A DNA stretch of 64,000 nt from Perognathus longimembris pacificus (GCF_023159225.1 NC_063188.1:10375086-10439085); one strand, 5' to 3'; shown: positions 12,358-22,990, counted from the stretch's first letter. Notes: a model not told the origin generated them from the letters alone. Program-made: numbers and translations.

Positions 12358-13235
12358 TGCTCAGGAAAGGTCTCTCTCTTTGAAGAGTGAGTGTTTGAGG
12401 GAAAAAAAAAACTTGAGGGAAGTGTGGGTGCTAGCAATGAGTATGTGCCAACAGCATTAGAGACAGAGTGGAAACTGAGTGTAGTGGCTATGAGGATGTA
12501 GTGTGTTACTATGCTAGTCGAGGAACATCAGTCCAACTACATTGCCTGGAGGAGGATAGTAGGAATTGACATTAGGGACATCTACAAATCAGAACATGAA
12601 GGACATAAAAACTCAGAAAAGAATATGGATTTTGAGCTGGATATGTTGGCATATACCTGTAATCCCAACATTACTGAAACATGAAGGCTGCAAGTGTGAG
12701 GCCACCCCGGGCTACATAATGACATTCTATCTCCTCTCACCCCCTCACCCACCCCACCCAAAGTAGAGAATTTTGATTTTATTCCAAAGCCAGTAGACTA
12801 TACTGTTTTGAGAAGACAATAGATATCATCTGACTTTATCTTGCCAATAATAAGTCTTAAAGCTCTAAGACATAGAAGTAACATGAGTAGTGTCTTGGAG
12901 AAATTTGTAGATGATTATGGAATCAGGCAGAAGATAATAGTGACTCATTAAAAAAAGTGGCAATAGTGGAGATGGTGCAAATAGATTAGTGATATCACTT
13001 GAAAATGAACTTAAATGGAATAGATAAAAGAAAGATAAACTCCAGGCTAGCTCCAAGGTTTTTCTTTCTGTAATAAACACTAAATAGTGGTAGTGTTAAT
13101 TGATACAGAGAAAACTCCAAAATGGAAGAGTTTGTAGGACAAAACCGAGACTTCAGTTTGTAAATATGTAAAGAATGAGATACATTGTAGATGCACAAAT
13201 GCAGATGTCAGTTATGTAGTTGATATTATAGGACT
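12358..13235. mobile_element. Body of ancient split repeat
   Basis: The order of phrases follows a very old mammalian repeat that I recognise but cannot name with certainty: CAGGAAAGGTCTCTC, then after a B1 insert GATTTTATTCCAAAGCC, then GCAATAGTGGAGATGGTGCA, CTAGCTCCAAGGTTTTTC and a CAGATGTCAGTTATGTAGTT end. No coding capacity is seen. The continuation is at 14016-14400, displaced by L1 3' ends. Confidence 0.45.
12632..12765 (+). mobile_element. B1-like monomer
   Basis: GAGCTGGATATGTTGGCATA, TACCTGTAATCCCAACATTA, GTGTGAGGCCACCCCGGGCT and a CT/CCCA-rich end. A single 7SL-type monomer without the tRNA-like partner. Confidence 0.6.
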
Positions 13236-13239
13236 GTAG

Positions 13240-13447
13240 TTAAGGGGGAAGATGGGAATGGAGAGCATAAATGAAGTTATCAGCAGTAGTGGAGTGGGGC
13301 TGGATAGGTTCCTAACTAAGTTAGATGAGAAAACAAAGGAAGAGGTGATGCTTTTCATCAAGAAATGTACTCATTACCTGACTTATGTAACCGTGACCCT
13401 TCTGTACATCACCTTTACAACAAGAATAAAATAATAATTTTTAAAAG
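13240..13447 (+). mobile_element. LINE-1 3' end, 5'-truncated
   Basis: The last 80 bases carry the 3'-end signature shared with several loci here: AAGAAATGTACTCATTACCT, CTTCTGTACATCACC, then AATAAAATAATAA as tail. The purine-rich part before it is less certain. Compare 14750, 48220 (minus) and 55456. Confidence 0.6.
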
Positions 13448-13559
13448 GATGGAGAAGTAAAATAAAGGTGTTTGGCTCCATGGTATTATGACAAATAAAT
13501 GCTTAACTTGGACACGTGCGTCTGTGTATGTACCTGTGAGCACTAAATATACACAGAGA

Positions 13560-14015
13560 CCATATTTTTGCTATGAAACTCTGTAGTAGGGGGAAGGGAA
13601 TTGGGAGAGGGAAAAAGAAATACAGGAATAATTTCAACTACGTGTGGAGATGGTCCCAGGAACCTCCATAAAATCAATAAAGTTATTAATCAATGTGCAA
13701 TGGGGAAAATAAGGAAAAGCAACAGAGAAGGTTAATCTGAGGAACATATACCATATTTGAAATGCCATAGTAAAATCTGTTGGCACATTTAATACATATT
13801 AAACAATAAATGGCAGGAAAGAAGAGCAAGCTATAATGGACCAAGAAGTTCATATGCATGTATGAAAATAGAACAATGAAATCTGTTGAAATTGTTTCCA
13901 GAAGGGTAGAGACACGTGAGGGGGGTGAAGTTGATGGGGGTCCAATGTATAGAAATATCACAATGAACCCTGTTCATTATACAATAAGTGTATGCTAATA
14001 AAAAAGAAGAAAGAG
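13560..14015 (+). mobile_element. Older LINE-1 3'UTR
   Basis: G-rich purine tract (GGGGGAAGGGAATTGGGAG near 13589), then CATGTATGAAAATAGAACA (13856), a second purine stretch, ATATCACAATGAACCC and the terminal ATACAATAAGTGTATGC. This is the usual layout of an older rodent L1 3'UTR. The two ATGAAAATA/ATATCACAATG units suggest an internal duplication or two copies. Confidence 0.55.
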
Positions 14016-14398
14016 AAGTGAGGTGGATATGAACCATCATAGAGGTGAGAAGTGGTGGTTAATGATGTGGATAGAAAATCAAGAGTGAGATATCCCCGAA
14101 TCAAGAGAAGTTACTTCAGGAGTGAAGGTGTAATCAGCTGTGTGAATGCAGCTGGCAGTGGAGTCATATGAAGAATCAACATTTTCTCCTAGATGTGACA
14201 ACAGGGCCATTGCTGATGATTTTGATCAGAGGAGTTGTAGTGGATTAGCTTGGTGGAATGTGAGACATTTCAAAAGGGAAGGAGAAGAAATGAATAAGGG
14301 CAATAATTGTGCATGGGAATCACTTAAGTAAAGGGGGAGGATAGGTTGGTAGCTGAAGGAGTGGGGATGCCCAGTCAATGGTTAGCTTTAATTTAAAG
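14016..14398. mobile_element. Last part of ancient split repeat
   Basis: TGTAATCAGCTGTGTGAATG, GATTTTGATCAGAGGAGT, then GATAGGTTGGTAGCTGAAGG match the order expected after the block that stops at 13235. The 61-codon open frame at 14146-14331 lies in this repeat and is not a gene. Confidence 0.4.
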
Positions 14399-14410
14399 AA
14401 AGTAGTTCTT

Positions 14411-14655
14411 GCTGGATGTTGGTGGCTCACACATGTAATCCTAGTTACTCAAGAGACTGAGATAAGAAGATAGTTGTAGAAAGCCAGCTGGGCAAGGAAG
14501 TCTGTGAGACTCTTACCTCCTGCTAATCACAGAAAAAGCTGGAAGTGGTGCTGTGGTTCAAGTGGTAGAGTGCTAGACTCAAACAAAAGGAGCCCGGAGA
14601 CAGTGCTCAGGCCCAAAGTTCAAGCTACAGAACTGGCAAACAAAATAAATAAATA
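14411..14655 (+). mobile_element. B1-Geo composite SINE with 12-bp TSD
   Basis: B1-like left half (TTGGTGGCTCACACATGTAA, TCCTAGTTACTCAAGAG) joined to a Geo right half (GTGCTGTGGTTCAAGTGGTA, GACAGTGCTCAGGCCC, CAGAACTGGC) and an AAATAAATAAAT tail. Flanking 12-bp repeats AAAGTAGTTCTT lie at 14399-14410 and 14656-14667. So the B1 and Geo halves were inserted together as one unit. Confidence 0.85.
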
Positions 14656-14749
14656 AAAGTAGTTCTTAGGATATTATGAGGATGATGTAATCATATAGAC
14701 GTGAGTGGGAGGATCAGAGTCTTTGAAAATCAAGAGTGAATAAGGTTAC

Positions 14750-14845
14750 AAACAGTACAAGAAATGTATCCAATGCCTGACGTATGAAACTGTAACCTCT
14801 CTGTACATCAGTTTGATAATAAAAATTTGAAAAAAAAAACACGAA
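14750..14845 (+). mobile_element. LINE-1 3' tail, very short
   Basis: Only the last 95 bases of an L1 3'UTR: CAAACAGTACAAGAAATGTA, GACGTATGAAACTGTAACC, CAGTTTGATAATAAAAAT, then nine or more A. Near-identical in complement to the tail at 48220. Extreme 5' truncation. Faces an oppositely oriented L1 tail only about 60 bases downstream. Confidence 0.75.
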
Positions 14846-14907
14846 TGGGAGCTAGTGTATTGTGCAGATGCTAGAAGGTGAGTGGGAGGATATTGGATTT
14901 GTTTTCT

Positions 14908-15352
14908 TTTTTGTTGATTTTTTAAAATATTTATTTTCAAAGGGGTTACAGTTTCATACATAAGGCAGTGAGTATATTTCTTATCAAAGTTGTTACCTCC
15001 TCCTTCCTTTTTCTCCCACCTTCCCCCTCTCCATAGTTCCCTCGCCATCTCCCCCGAGTTGTATAGTTGGTTTATAGAATATTGTCTTGTAACTATTGCT
15101 GTTGCATTGGTTCACCTTTTACCCTTTGTCTCTCCATTTTGGTGTTCCTCTTTCCTAGTTCAGGTAAACATACATACAATACTCAGCGTAACAAAGTCAG
15201 TTACAGTGACATTAGGGGTAAAGCCATGGGGAAGGAAGACAAAATAAAAAGACATAGTTTCATATGGTACTTTGAAAATAACAAGAAAGATAAACCACTA
15301 GAAAATACACATATACAGAATAGAATTTTATGCTTCTATTAGAAAAAATGAC
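14908..15352 (-). mobile_element. LINE-1 3'UTR insertion with 15-bp TSD
   Basis: Plus strand begins T-rich, then GGGGTTACAGTTTCATACAT, a pyrimidine tract CCTCCTTCCTTTTTCTCCC (G-rich on the sense strand) and TGTCTCTCCATTTTGGTG, all features of the local L1 3'UTR in antisense. Exact repeats TTGGATTTGTTTTCT flank it at 14893-14907 and 15353-15367. The 5'-truncated copy holds no ORF2. Open frames at 14746-15048 (minus) and 14990-15342 (plus) simply traverse it. Confidence 0.85.
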
Positions 15353-15367
15353 TTGGATTTGTTTTCT

Positions 15368-16079
15368 GTGTGCTTCCATTTTCTCACTAAAATCAAAACT
15401 TTGGGCCTCAACCAAGAACAAAGTAAAGAAAAGGAGAATCAGAGTATGAGCAGAGAAGAGAATGTGTGAAATAATTTCCCCTGCAAATAGTTGGGAGAGA
15501 GTACTGAAAGCACCATGTGTGGCTTGAGACCATCAATTTAAAGAAGAGATAACATGATTTTGTCTTTGTAATGTTTGTAAGCTAGTTGTGAGCAAGAATA
15601 GTCTCATCAGAGTTGGATTTAATCTGATTTGGGGTTTTGCCAAGCATATGGGATAGAGGCAGAAACTGTAGATATCTACAAACTTTTGCTAGGGCTCATG
15701 TTCTCAGCCTGCTTGATGTCTCCTTTGATGCTCTCTAGTATTTTATAACATGGTAGATGGCATTTCTACATAAGTCTAGAGTGTGTCATCTTTTGTTGAG
15801 AGCAGGCATTGGGGATAATGAAAGGGAATGGCAAGGCTCTACAAAGTATGTGTACATTATCAACAGAGACTAACACTGAGCTTGTACAATAGTCAATATT
15901 AAGAATGCTGGCATGTGGTTCATCTCATTTGGAAGGTAGATCTAAAATGCAAACATATATGATAATATATACAGGGGTCAATTCATTTATACACCTACAA
16001 ACTGACTAAAGAACATTATACTTAAGGGGAATAATCCAATGGCGTTATTCTGAACAACTACTGTTTCTCAAAACAAATA
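15368..16079. other. Unassigned, possibly old repeat
   Basis: Sequence such as GAGATAACATGATTTTGTCT hints at the ancient repeat seen at 12.4 and 22.6 kb, but I cannot define borders. No gene. Confidence 0.4.
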
Positions 16080-16350
16080 CCAGGAAGTAGAAACATGATT
16101 TGAGAGGTGAGCAAAGAGGGATATATGAATGGAGGGAGGAAAGGTAAGCAAATGTAGTTCTTATATTCAACGTATATTATGTAAAAAATGTACTACTTAA
16201 CTTGAGAGTAGAGACAGAAGGAGAAAACAAGGGGGAGACCAAAGGAAAGGCTGACAATGACCAAGAAGAATTGTACTCATCATCTGACTTCTGGAATTGT
16301 AATTTCTTTGTACAACCACATAATAATAAAAAAATAAAAATAAAAGAATA
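16080..16350 (+). mobile_element. Probable old LINE-1 3' end
   Basis: Purine-rich GGAGGGAGGAAAGGTAAGC, then GAATTGTACTCATCATCTGA, TTTGTACAACCACATAATAA and an AATAAAAAAATAAAAAT tail. The layout is that of the 13.2 and 55.5 kb L1 ends but strongly diverged. Confidence 0.45.
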
Positions 16351-16574
16351 TCATTCTAAATAAGCAACAACAAAAAGAGTGCATGTATGAAAATATCCCA
16401 AGGATGCCTTCTTTGTACAAAGGATAGATTCTAAGAAAAATCTTTTCAAAACAAATTCCATGCAGATATTTTTTGGGCTAGCATTTATTAATTCTACTTT
16501 CTTAAATGATTGCTTTGCTGTCAACACAGTGTCTTTGTTTAGGTCAATACATCCTTCTGGTCATTTGATGATCA

Positions 16575-16603
16575 TGGTGGTGGTGGTGATGATGATGATG
16601 ATG
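16575..16603. repeat. (GGT)n(GAT)n simple repeat
   Basis: Four GGT units followed by GAT units, immediately 5' of the MIR. Confidence 0.9.
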
Positions 16604-16604
16604 A

Positions 16605-16855
16605 TAGCAATGATAATAGCACAAAGTAACATTTACTGAGTGCTTACAGAAGGCAGACACTTCACCGAATGCTTTAGGTACATTAATTAATGTAATCCTC
16701 ATAGTAGTCATAGGACTGTACTATTAATGAAATTCAGTACTATTAGATAAAATTGGATAATTTCTCCAATGTGACACAGCTAACAAACTACCGAATTAGG
16801 CTTTAAACTCCAAACTCCATAGTTCACAACTGTAAGCAGTCATGCTTTGCTCATT
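16605..16855 (+). mobile_element. MIR SINE
   Basis: AACATTTACTGAGTGCTTAC, GGCAGACACTTCACCGAATG, TAATGTAATCCTCATAG and GTGACACAGCTAACAAAC follow MIR order over most of its length, ending with a decayed CTTTAAACTCCAAACTCCAT. An IDL-Geo SINE is inserted at its far edge. Confidence 0.85.
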
Positions 16856-16868
16856 GCTTCTCATGACT

Positions 16869-17079
16869 ATGTTTTTTTTTTTTTTTGGCCAGTCCTGGGC
16901 CTTGGACTCAGGGCCTGAGCACTGTCCCTGGCTTCTTCCCGCTCAAGGCTAGCACTCTGCCACTTGAGCCACAGCGCCGCTTCTGGCCGTTTTCTGTATA
17001 TGTGGTGCTGGGGAATCGAACCTAGGGCCTCGTGTATCCGAGGCAGGCACTCTTGCCACTAGGCTATCTCCCCAGCCCC
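16869..17079 (-). mobile_element. IDL-Geo dimeric SINE, antisense, 13-bp TSD
   Basis: Plus strand starts with a T run and GGCCAGTCCTGGGCC, passes the complement of Geo (CACTTGAGCCACAGCGCCGC) and ends with the complement of the ID-like half (GGAATCGAACCTAGGGCC, CTATCTCCCCAGCCCC). Flanking repeats GCTTCTCATGACT are at 16856-16868 and 17080-17092. Near-consensus and young. Confidence 0.93.
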
Positions 17080-17092
17080 GCTTCTCATGACT

Positions 17093-18589
17093 TTGTATGG
17101 TACAATTCACCTTAGCTTCCCCAGTTTATCTTCTGCCAAGTCAACATGTTAGTCGACAGATGGGGGTGAGATGTGCATAATGTTCAGCTTCAAATCCTCC
17201 ATGTGTTATGATATAGAAAATCTATGAGTGTAGAGGGAGTGTGGTCTTTGTCCTGGGCTGGTGCTCCAGAGACTTGTGTTCTAGGCCTACAGTGTCTATA
17301 ATGATGGTTAAGCCATGGGGCTGTGTGCTCTGCTTTATTTATCTTTAGGACTTAGTTATGGCCTCTTGTTTTGCCTGAATATCCATGAATAATAGGCAAA
17401 CACCTTGCTCTCATTCTGCCCCCCTTATTCTATGGATTTCAACTCAGTTTGACCTCTGCTCTTGGTCCCCATGTCATCATTCGTGGAATGAACAACTGCC
17501 TTTTTAAAAGATGTATTTAAAGGAAGCATGTATAATAGGATATATTTTCTGCTAATCTGCGGTCATCATCTCTTATATCCATTCAAATCCAAGAGCCCTA
17601 ATTCATCAACATAAAACCCATAGAAGTAACACAGGCTGGAAGTAGGATGCTTATACTGGAGTTGGTCAGGATGGATTGGTGAATTCTCTAAATTGCATCT
17701 GTCCTAAGCAGCAAATTAGCTATGCTTGACTTCAGCTACCACATTTTGCTTGCTGTGAACCTGGACTACCTTTCTATGAGATGTACTTTGTAACAATATA
17801 GAAGAAATAGGTTGATTAGAGTTGGCACAATTTGTGCATAGTTCTACAGCTATTATTGTAGTAGCTGCCTTACAAGACAAAAATATCTTTTAGCCATATT
17901 GCCTATGAAGTTACAGTTAAACTTTACTGTGTGTATTTATGTGTAAATTAGATCAAATTCCAACGATAGCACCTATTGTTAGCATTTTGATATTCTGTTT
18001 TCCTGGGAAGATTGATTTGCCATTATGAGAAAATGTTTGAACTGCAAAAGTCCTCTGAACTTTGTTCAGTAATCTTATCAAAGAAAATAGAGCAGAGCAT
18101 GTAGACAGAAACCTGCAAATTAAATTTACTTTTCCAATTCCAATGTATTTGATCTCCACTCATTATGGAACTGGGACAGTGTTACTTCTTGAATCTGCAA
18201 TAACATTGAGGTTTAGATACTTTTCAAAGTCTTTATGAATACAGTGGGGAAAAGAATTGGGTATGTTAAGTATAAACGCTATCTATTCTTTAGTATCATG
18301 CAAGGATGTTACATAGATTAGATCATGGCCTTACATTCCTATCTATCATCCCACACAAGCATTGTGCAACAATTTTATCTCTAGAAATAACTGAGCAATC
18401 TTGCTGTGTGATGAGAAATTGTTAATGAGCAAGCCAGTGACCAGATAAGTAGTAGAATACTTGGAAAGCTGATTCTTAACCTTTTGGGGGTCCAGTTTCT
18501 CCTGCTTCAGTCACAGGGATGGGCTATTAAAAAAAACTTTATTAAAATTGGGAATACTGTGCTAATGGCCTGAGTAATGTTTTCTTCCT
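17093..18589. other. Low-copy stretch, nothing recognised
   Basis: About 1.5 kb with no repeat family or exon I can name. A 68-codon minus-strand frame at 17953-18159 has no recognisable domain. Confidence 0.5.
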
Positions 18590-18725
18590 TCTTTTCATTT
18601 CCATCACTGTCTCCCTGTTCCCTCCTTCTCTCTCTGTCTCCCTCACTCTCTCCCTATCTCACTCTCTCCCTATCTCCCTCTCTCCCTCTTTCCTTTTAAC
18701 TCTCCTTGCCTCTCTTTCTCCCTAA
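18590..18725. repeat. Polypyrimidine CTCCCT-rich tract
   Basis: About 135 bases almost free of purines, made of imperfect CTCTCCCTATCTC units. Degenerate microsatellite; the strand asymmetry could allow triplex-type structures. Confidence 0.9.
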
Positions 18726-18800
18726 TTTTTCTATAAATTACAATTAACTAGACATATGAATCAGAATAATGTTGGAAGTGAAATAAGAAAGCACATAGAG

Positions 18801-19026
18801 GGTTGGGGATATGGCCTAGTGGCAAGAGTGCTTGCCTCGTATACTTGAAGCCCTGGGTTCGATTCCCCAGCACCACATATACAGAAAATGGCCAGAAGTG
18901 GCGCTGTGACTCAAGTGGCAGAGTGCTTGCCTTGAGCGGGAAGAAGCCAGGGACAGTGCTCAGGCCCTGAGTCCAAGGCCTAGGACTGGCAAAAAAAAAA
19001 AAACAAAAAACAACAACAACAAAAAA
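18801..19026 (+). mobile_element. IDL-Geo dimeric SINE with 16-bp TSD
   Basis: ID-like half with TGGCCTAGTGGCAAGAG and GGTTCGATTCCCCAGC, Geo half ending CTAGGACTGGC, and a long complex A tail with CAA units (18991-19026). Exact flanking repeats AAGAAAGCACATAGAG lie at 18785-18800 and 19027-19042. A 96-codon minus-strand frame over it is a SINE artefact. Confidence 0.95.
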
Positions 19027-19159
19027 AAGAAAGCACATAGAGGAGAAAAAACCTCAGACTTAATTTAAGCCTTGTTGCTTGAAGGGAGCTTGCTCAGTAC
19101 CTGTAAGACAGTGGGAAAGTGGAAGATGGATTTTGCCTTGAATTCTGACTCGATCAAAT

Positions 19160-19300
19160 GCTGATCATGTGCTTTTGAGTCAGCCATTTACATTCTGTGT
19201 TCCTATTTTCTTCATTTGTCAAGTGGGAAAGACTTGCTTTCATAGGTTTGTGGAGATTTGTAGCAGTAGATAGTTTTAAAAGCATAATGTTTGAGTATTT
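19160..19300 (-). mobile_element. MIR SINE, antisense
   Basis: GAGTCAGCCATTTACATTCT, TCCTATTTTCTTCATTTGTC and AAGTGGGAAAGACTTG match the complement of the MIR core (tracking the usual CTCAGTTTCCTCATCTGTAA phrase). Confidence 0.65.
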
Positions 19301-19309
19301 CTTATGACT

Positions 19310-19533
19310 AACTCTTTTTCTTTGGTGAAATGGGTTTGAACTCAGGGCCTCAAGCTTATTAGCTTGCTTTATATGCTCAGTTGGCACTCTGTCACTTGAG
19401 CTAGGCCTCCCATTTGGCTTTTTGCTGGATATATTTGGAGACAGAATTTCACAGACTTTTCTGCTCATACTGGCTTGGAAGCAGGATTCTGTAGATCATA
19501 CCCTCCTGAGTAGCCACTAGCATCTACTTTGTA
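19310..19533 (-). mobile_element. B1-Geo composite SINE, antisense
   Basis: Plus strand: GGGTTTGAACTCAGGGCCTC (complement of the Geo end), GGCACTCTGTCACTTGAGC, GCTTTTTGCTGGATATATTT, GAGACAGAATTTCACAGAC and CTCCTGAGTAGCCACTAG (complement of the B1 start). The Geo end here keeps a good B box, unlike the young IDL-Geo copies. Confidence 0.75.
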
Positions 19534-19599
19534 CAATTAACTTATTTTGAGGAATTTGTCAAGCTATTTGAAGGTTCATCTCCAAAAACTACCCTTCAA

Positions 19600-19900
19600 T
19601 GCTTTTGCCCACCTTTTATTATTTTTATTTCACGTTTTAACTGTGCATATTGTATCCAGTGTGCTATAGTAACACATGCAAAGAGTGTGCATCAGCCAAA
19701 TCAAGGTAATTAGCATCCTCGTTTCCTTGTCATTTCTTTATGTTTAGCTACCTCAAGTTTCTCTTTTCTAGGTGTACATAAAATATATAATAGCTTGCTG
19801 AGAACTATAGTCATCCAACTATGCTGTGGAATAACAGAGCTTATTTCTTTTGGTACCTGTTATCCAGCTTGTGTTTATCCATGTTCCCTCCTCATGCTTC
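19600..19900 (-). mobile_element. L1M-type 3'UTR, antisense, ancient
   Basis: ATCAAGGTAATTAGCATCCT, TTGTCATTTCTTTATGTTTA, GAGAACTATAGTCATCCAAC and GAATAACAGAGCTTATTTCT follow, in order, the complement of a common old L1M 3'UTR. A second example of the same region is at 60.3 kb. Confidence 0.7.
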
Positions 19901-22204
19901 CAAAACTCAAGTGATCACTGTTCTGTGTTCAGGACAATTTTTGGCTGCCACATGTGACAACATGCAGTATTTCCCTCTGTAAAAAGATAATTATATGAGG
20001 CCTTTTCCTCAATTCTGTGTTCAGTAGTTGGTTAAGATTCCACACTATGATGCTAACTCATGAAACTATATAAGTATATGTATATGTATGTCGTGGTTGT
20101 TTACGCTATGCCTGCTACTGTTAGGAACTGGAAACACAGAAGTCGTCAAACATGATGCATAAGCCTTAGAATGCAGTTGTCCAATACTGTATTCTACTCT
20201 GAAATAAAGCAGCACAATCTTTACAAATATGCTATAACCAAAGTTCCTGGAAGGATTCAAGAGTGGGATTTATTACCAATAAAGCTAAGCTTTATCAAAC
20301 AGTATTTTTGTAAACTAGTCATTGACAAATAAACCATTTATGATCTTTAGTTTTATTCCAGAGGCTTTTAAAATGAAGGTACTTTTAATGTTTCAAGGAT
20401 CATTTAGTGAATACTACCAACAGGTATGTTGAATGGGCATCTGGCACTCACTAAAAAGCACTCACATCAATGTCAAATCAATGCACTGGAACTAAAACCG
20501 GGCCCTCTGTGCCAGTCAGCAGCACACTCTCAGACTCTCTTGGAGAACAATGAATTGATCCCAAATGCACTTCAAGTGCAGCAATACAGGAAAGAGTGTG
20601 TTGTGGTTCCACTAAGCTCACCTTTTCAAATATGAACTTTTCTAAAAGAACATTCTTTCTTCTTTTCTGTCATCAAATAAATGCCCCTGTGCTAGGTACT
20701 GCTTCCTTTGTAGGCTGGAGTGAGTGGCAGGTTGATATACCTCTGATACTTTGTCAAATGTGCCAAGTGGATTACCACACTCAAGGAATTCAGTTTGTGA
20801 ATAGAGTTAGCAAAAGATCAGAGGATCAGAAATGTAGGGTATTGCAAAAAAAAAAATCTAATTCTGTTTCCCTTGATTTCCAGGAGTGTGTTAGTATCCA
20901 GTTTCAATTGTGTGATCCTTTCTCAACTTTCTAGCCAGTTTTGTGCACTATCATATCTTAACATTGTGATATAAAAATGTATTAAAATAATGAGCTACCT
21001 TTAATGTAGGCTACTTTAAACAAATGAAATCTCCATATATGCAGAAATTTCTCCATTTATTTTATTTTTTTATTTTGACCATCTATCTGGTGAACATGAA
21101 GGCAGATACTGTGAAAGTGAATAGTTAGGTATCCAAATGAGTGCAAATTGCAGTTCCATACCAGCATTTTTATTCCAGTGATTGCACTGATTGTATTTGA
21201 CCATGTGATAATTAGGCCACGTTCAGGTCACAGATTTCCATTTTACACTTTTTTGGTTTTCTAATATGGAGTACATTAATGGCCAACAAAGTGCTTCAGT
21301 GTTAGGTGACCAGAGAAGCCATTTGTGTGATGTTTTCACTAATGGGGGACTTTAAATATGGGGAAGCTTATCTGTACACTCTGAGCTGTAAATGGCTAAA
21401 AAGGGCACCAGCATAATAAGCAGAGAGCATTTCTTCTTATGGGTAATGTGGGATGATTGTTAGAAATTAAATGAAGGTACTTGGAGAAATGCAAAAACAT
21501 ATACAATTTGCCATTGGTTTGATATGGGTAATTTCATACACAGGTATATACAGACTCACTCAAATGACTCATTCCATACTAGTGGCAAATTGGAAAATAG
21601 ACAAGAAGATGGAAGGCAGATTTAGGCTGTAGATAAACAGAGCCTTCTCTTTTCACTCTCATTCCCTTTGATTTCACTTCTTTCTTCCATGTAATTAGTT
21701 CAATACCTCAGCCCATCTGAGCCAGATAAAGGTTGGAATTACAAAAATGTCCTGATGGTGGTCATTAGGAACCTGAAGGAAAATGTTTCTTGTGCCTTGG
21801 GAAAGGGTTCCTCCAGACAGAGAGCAGTTGCCACTGTGTATCTAGATGAAAATCGGAATAACCATCATAGATCCACCAATGCTATCATGTACTGTGTATT
21901 GTGAGTGACTCTTCACTACTGGCCAGACATGTAGGGGACAGGGGAAGAGAGTTGTGGAGAAAGGGACAGTAGGAATATACTGTGAGATAAAGGAGGTAAG
22001 TAGGGAGGGGTTGAATCCCTGGGTTTATATCCAGCATTTACCACTATATTAGTGATCTTTTCCAGCCAACTATCTAGTCAGGAAGAAAACTATTAGTTAA
22101 ATGTTTCAGGAAGTTAACAGCTAGCTGTTAAACTTTCTGTGTCAGAAACACAGTAATCCCCATGATTAGGCAGCACAAGTTATGAGAAACTTGATCTGAT
22201 CTAG
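19901..22204. other. Long low-copy stretch without clear repeats
   Basis: About 2.3 kb with no recent transposon. Open frames 20426-20635 and 20596-20934 have no family resemblance and overlap in different frames. A fragment near 22015-22090 (TATATCCAGCATTTACCACT) could be a worn MIR piece. It is one of the larger repeat-poor parts of the window. Confidence 0.45.
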
Positions 22205-22860
22205 GGTATCAGTGAACTTCACTGAGGAAAAATTATATCTTGGTGATTTGAAAGTTGAGTTGATATATGAACAGTGATTATAAAGGAGTTATTCAGACTA
22301 GAGTATGTAGAGGAACTTCTTTTTTGTCAGTTGTGGGGCTTGAACTTGGGGCCTGGGTGCTGTCCTTGAGCTCATTTGCTCAAGGCTAGCTCTCTAACAC
22401 TTTGAGACACAGCACCTCTTCCTGTAGAGGAACATTCTTGAATGGAAGAAGAACAGGCTCAAAATCATAAAGTCTAAGAAGGGAATACAGTATCGTGGAA
22501 TACACTGCATGAAAGAAAACAGATATTTCTTAATGTCAAAGTTTGAAAAGCTCAGACAGGAGATCAGAAGGAAGTAGAGCCTTCCAGGCCTACCTGCCTT
22601 TTGTATTGTACTTGAATATTAATGTAAGAACACTGGGAAGCTTTTGGCAGGTTTTAGGAAAGATGATGTTTTAAGTGGTAAGCCTGATGGTTAAAGTGAA
22701 AAATGGATTGAAGCAGGAACTCTCCTTGAGGCTGGAAGTCTATGCAGGTGGTATCTGCTGACAGTAGTCTAGACAAGACATGATAGGATGGTGGCTTGCT
22801 CTAGGGTAAAACAGAAGACAGGAGCTAAACAAATGGACTGTGTGAGCTTGGGCAAAGTCA
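22205..22860. mobile_element. Second copy of ancient unnamed repeat
   Basis: The order GAACTTCACTGAGG, then after a SINE insert AGAAGAACAGGCTC, then GGAAGCTTTTGGCAGGTTTT, AAATGGATTGAAGCAGGAAC, GACAGTAGTCTAGACAAGAC and GATGGTGGCTTGCTCTAGGG follows the same very old repeat as at 12.36-13.24 kb, in the same orientation and overlapping only in part. Non-coding here. Confidence 0.45.
22317..22422 (-). mobile_element. Geo monomer SINE, antisense, 11-bp TSD
   Basis: Only the Geo part is present: plus strand TTTTTTGTCAGTTGTGGGGC, TTGAACTTGGGGCC, GCTCAAGGCTAGCTCTC and CTTTGAGACACAGCACC. Flanking repeats TGTAGAGGAAC at 22306-22316 and 22423-22433 enclose just this monomer, so it inserted as a solo or 5'-truncated unit. 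Its B-box region (complement GTTCAAGCC) is better kept than in young IDL-Geo. Confidence 0.8.
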
Positions 22861-22990
22861 CATCCAAGATTGACCACTTTATTATTGCATCTTTCTGAGC
22901 CTAATTAGGCTTGTTTTCATGTAGTGTAAATGTAATGTATTTCAGGAATTAAGAGATAATGGACTTTACTATTCAGATTATCTGCCATTT
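22861..22990 (-). mobile_element. Possible worn MIR, antisense
   Basis: CTTGGGCAAAGTCACATCCA followed by CATCTTTCTGAGCCTAATTA and GTAGTGTAAATGTAATGT resemble the complement of MIR (the GGGCAAGTTAC...TCTGTGCCTCAG order). Weak. Confidence 0.35.

Noticed and set aside
13560..14015. Endogenous retrovirus LTR
   Set aside because: AATAAA-type signals and purine tracts are present, but there are no TG...CA ends, primer-binding site or paired copy; the layout fits an L1 3'UTR.
20596..20934. 112-codon frame, plus strand
   Set aside because: No domain, no repeated occurrence, and a lysine run caused by a poly(A) stretch.
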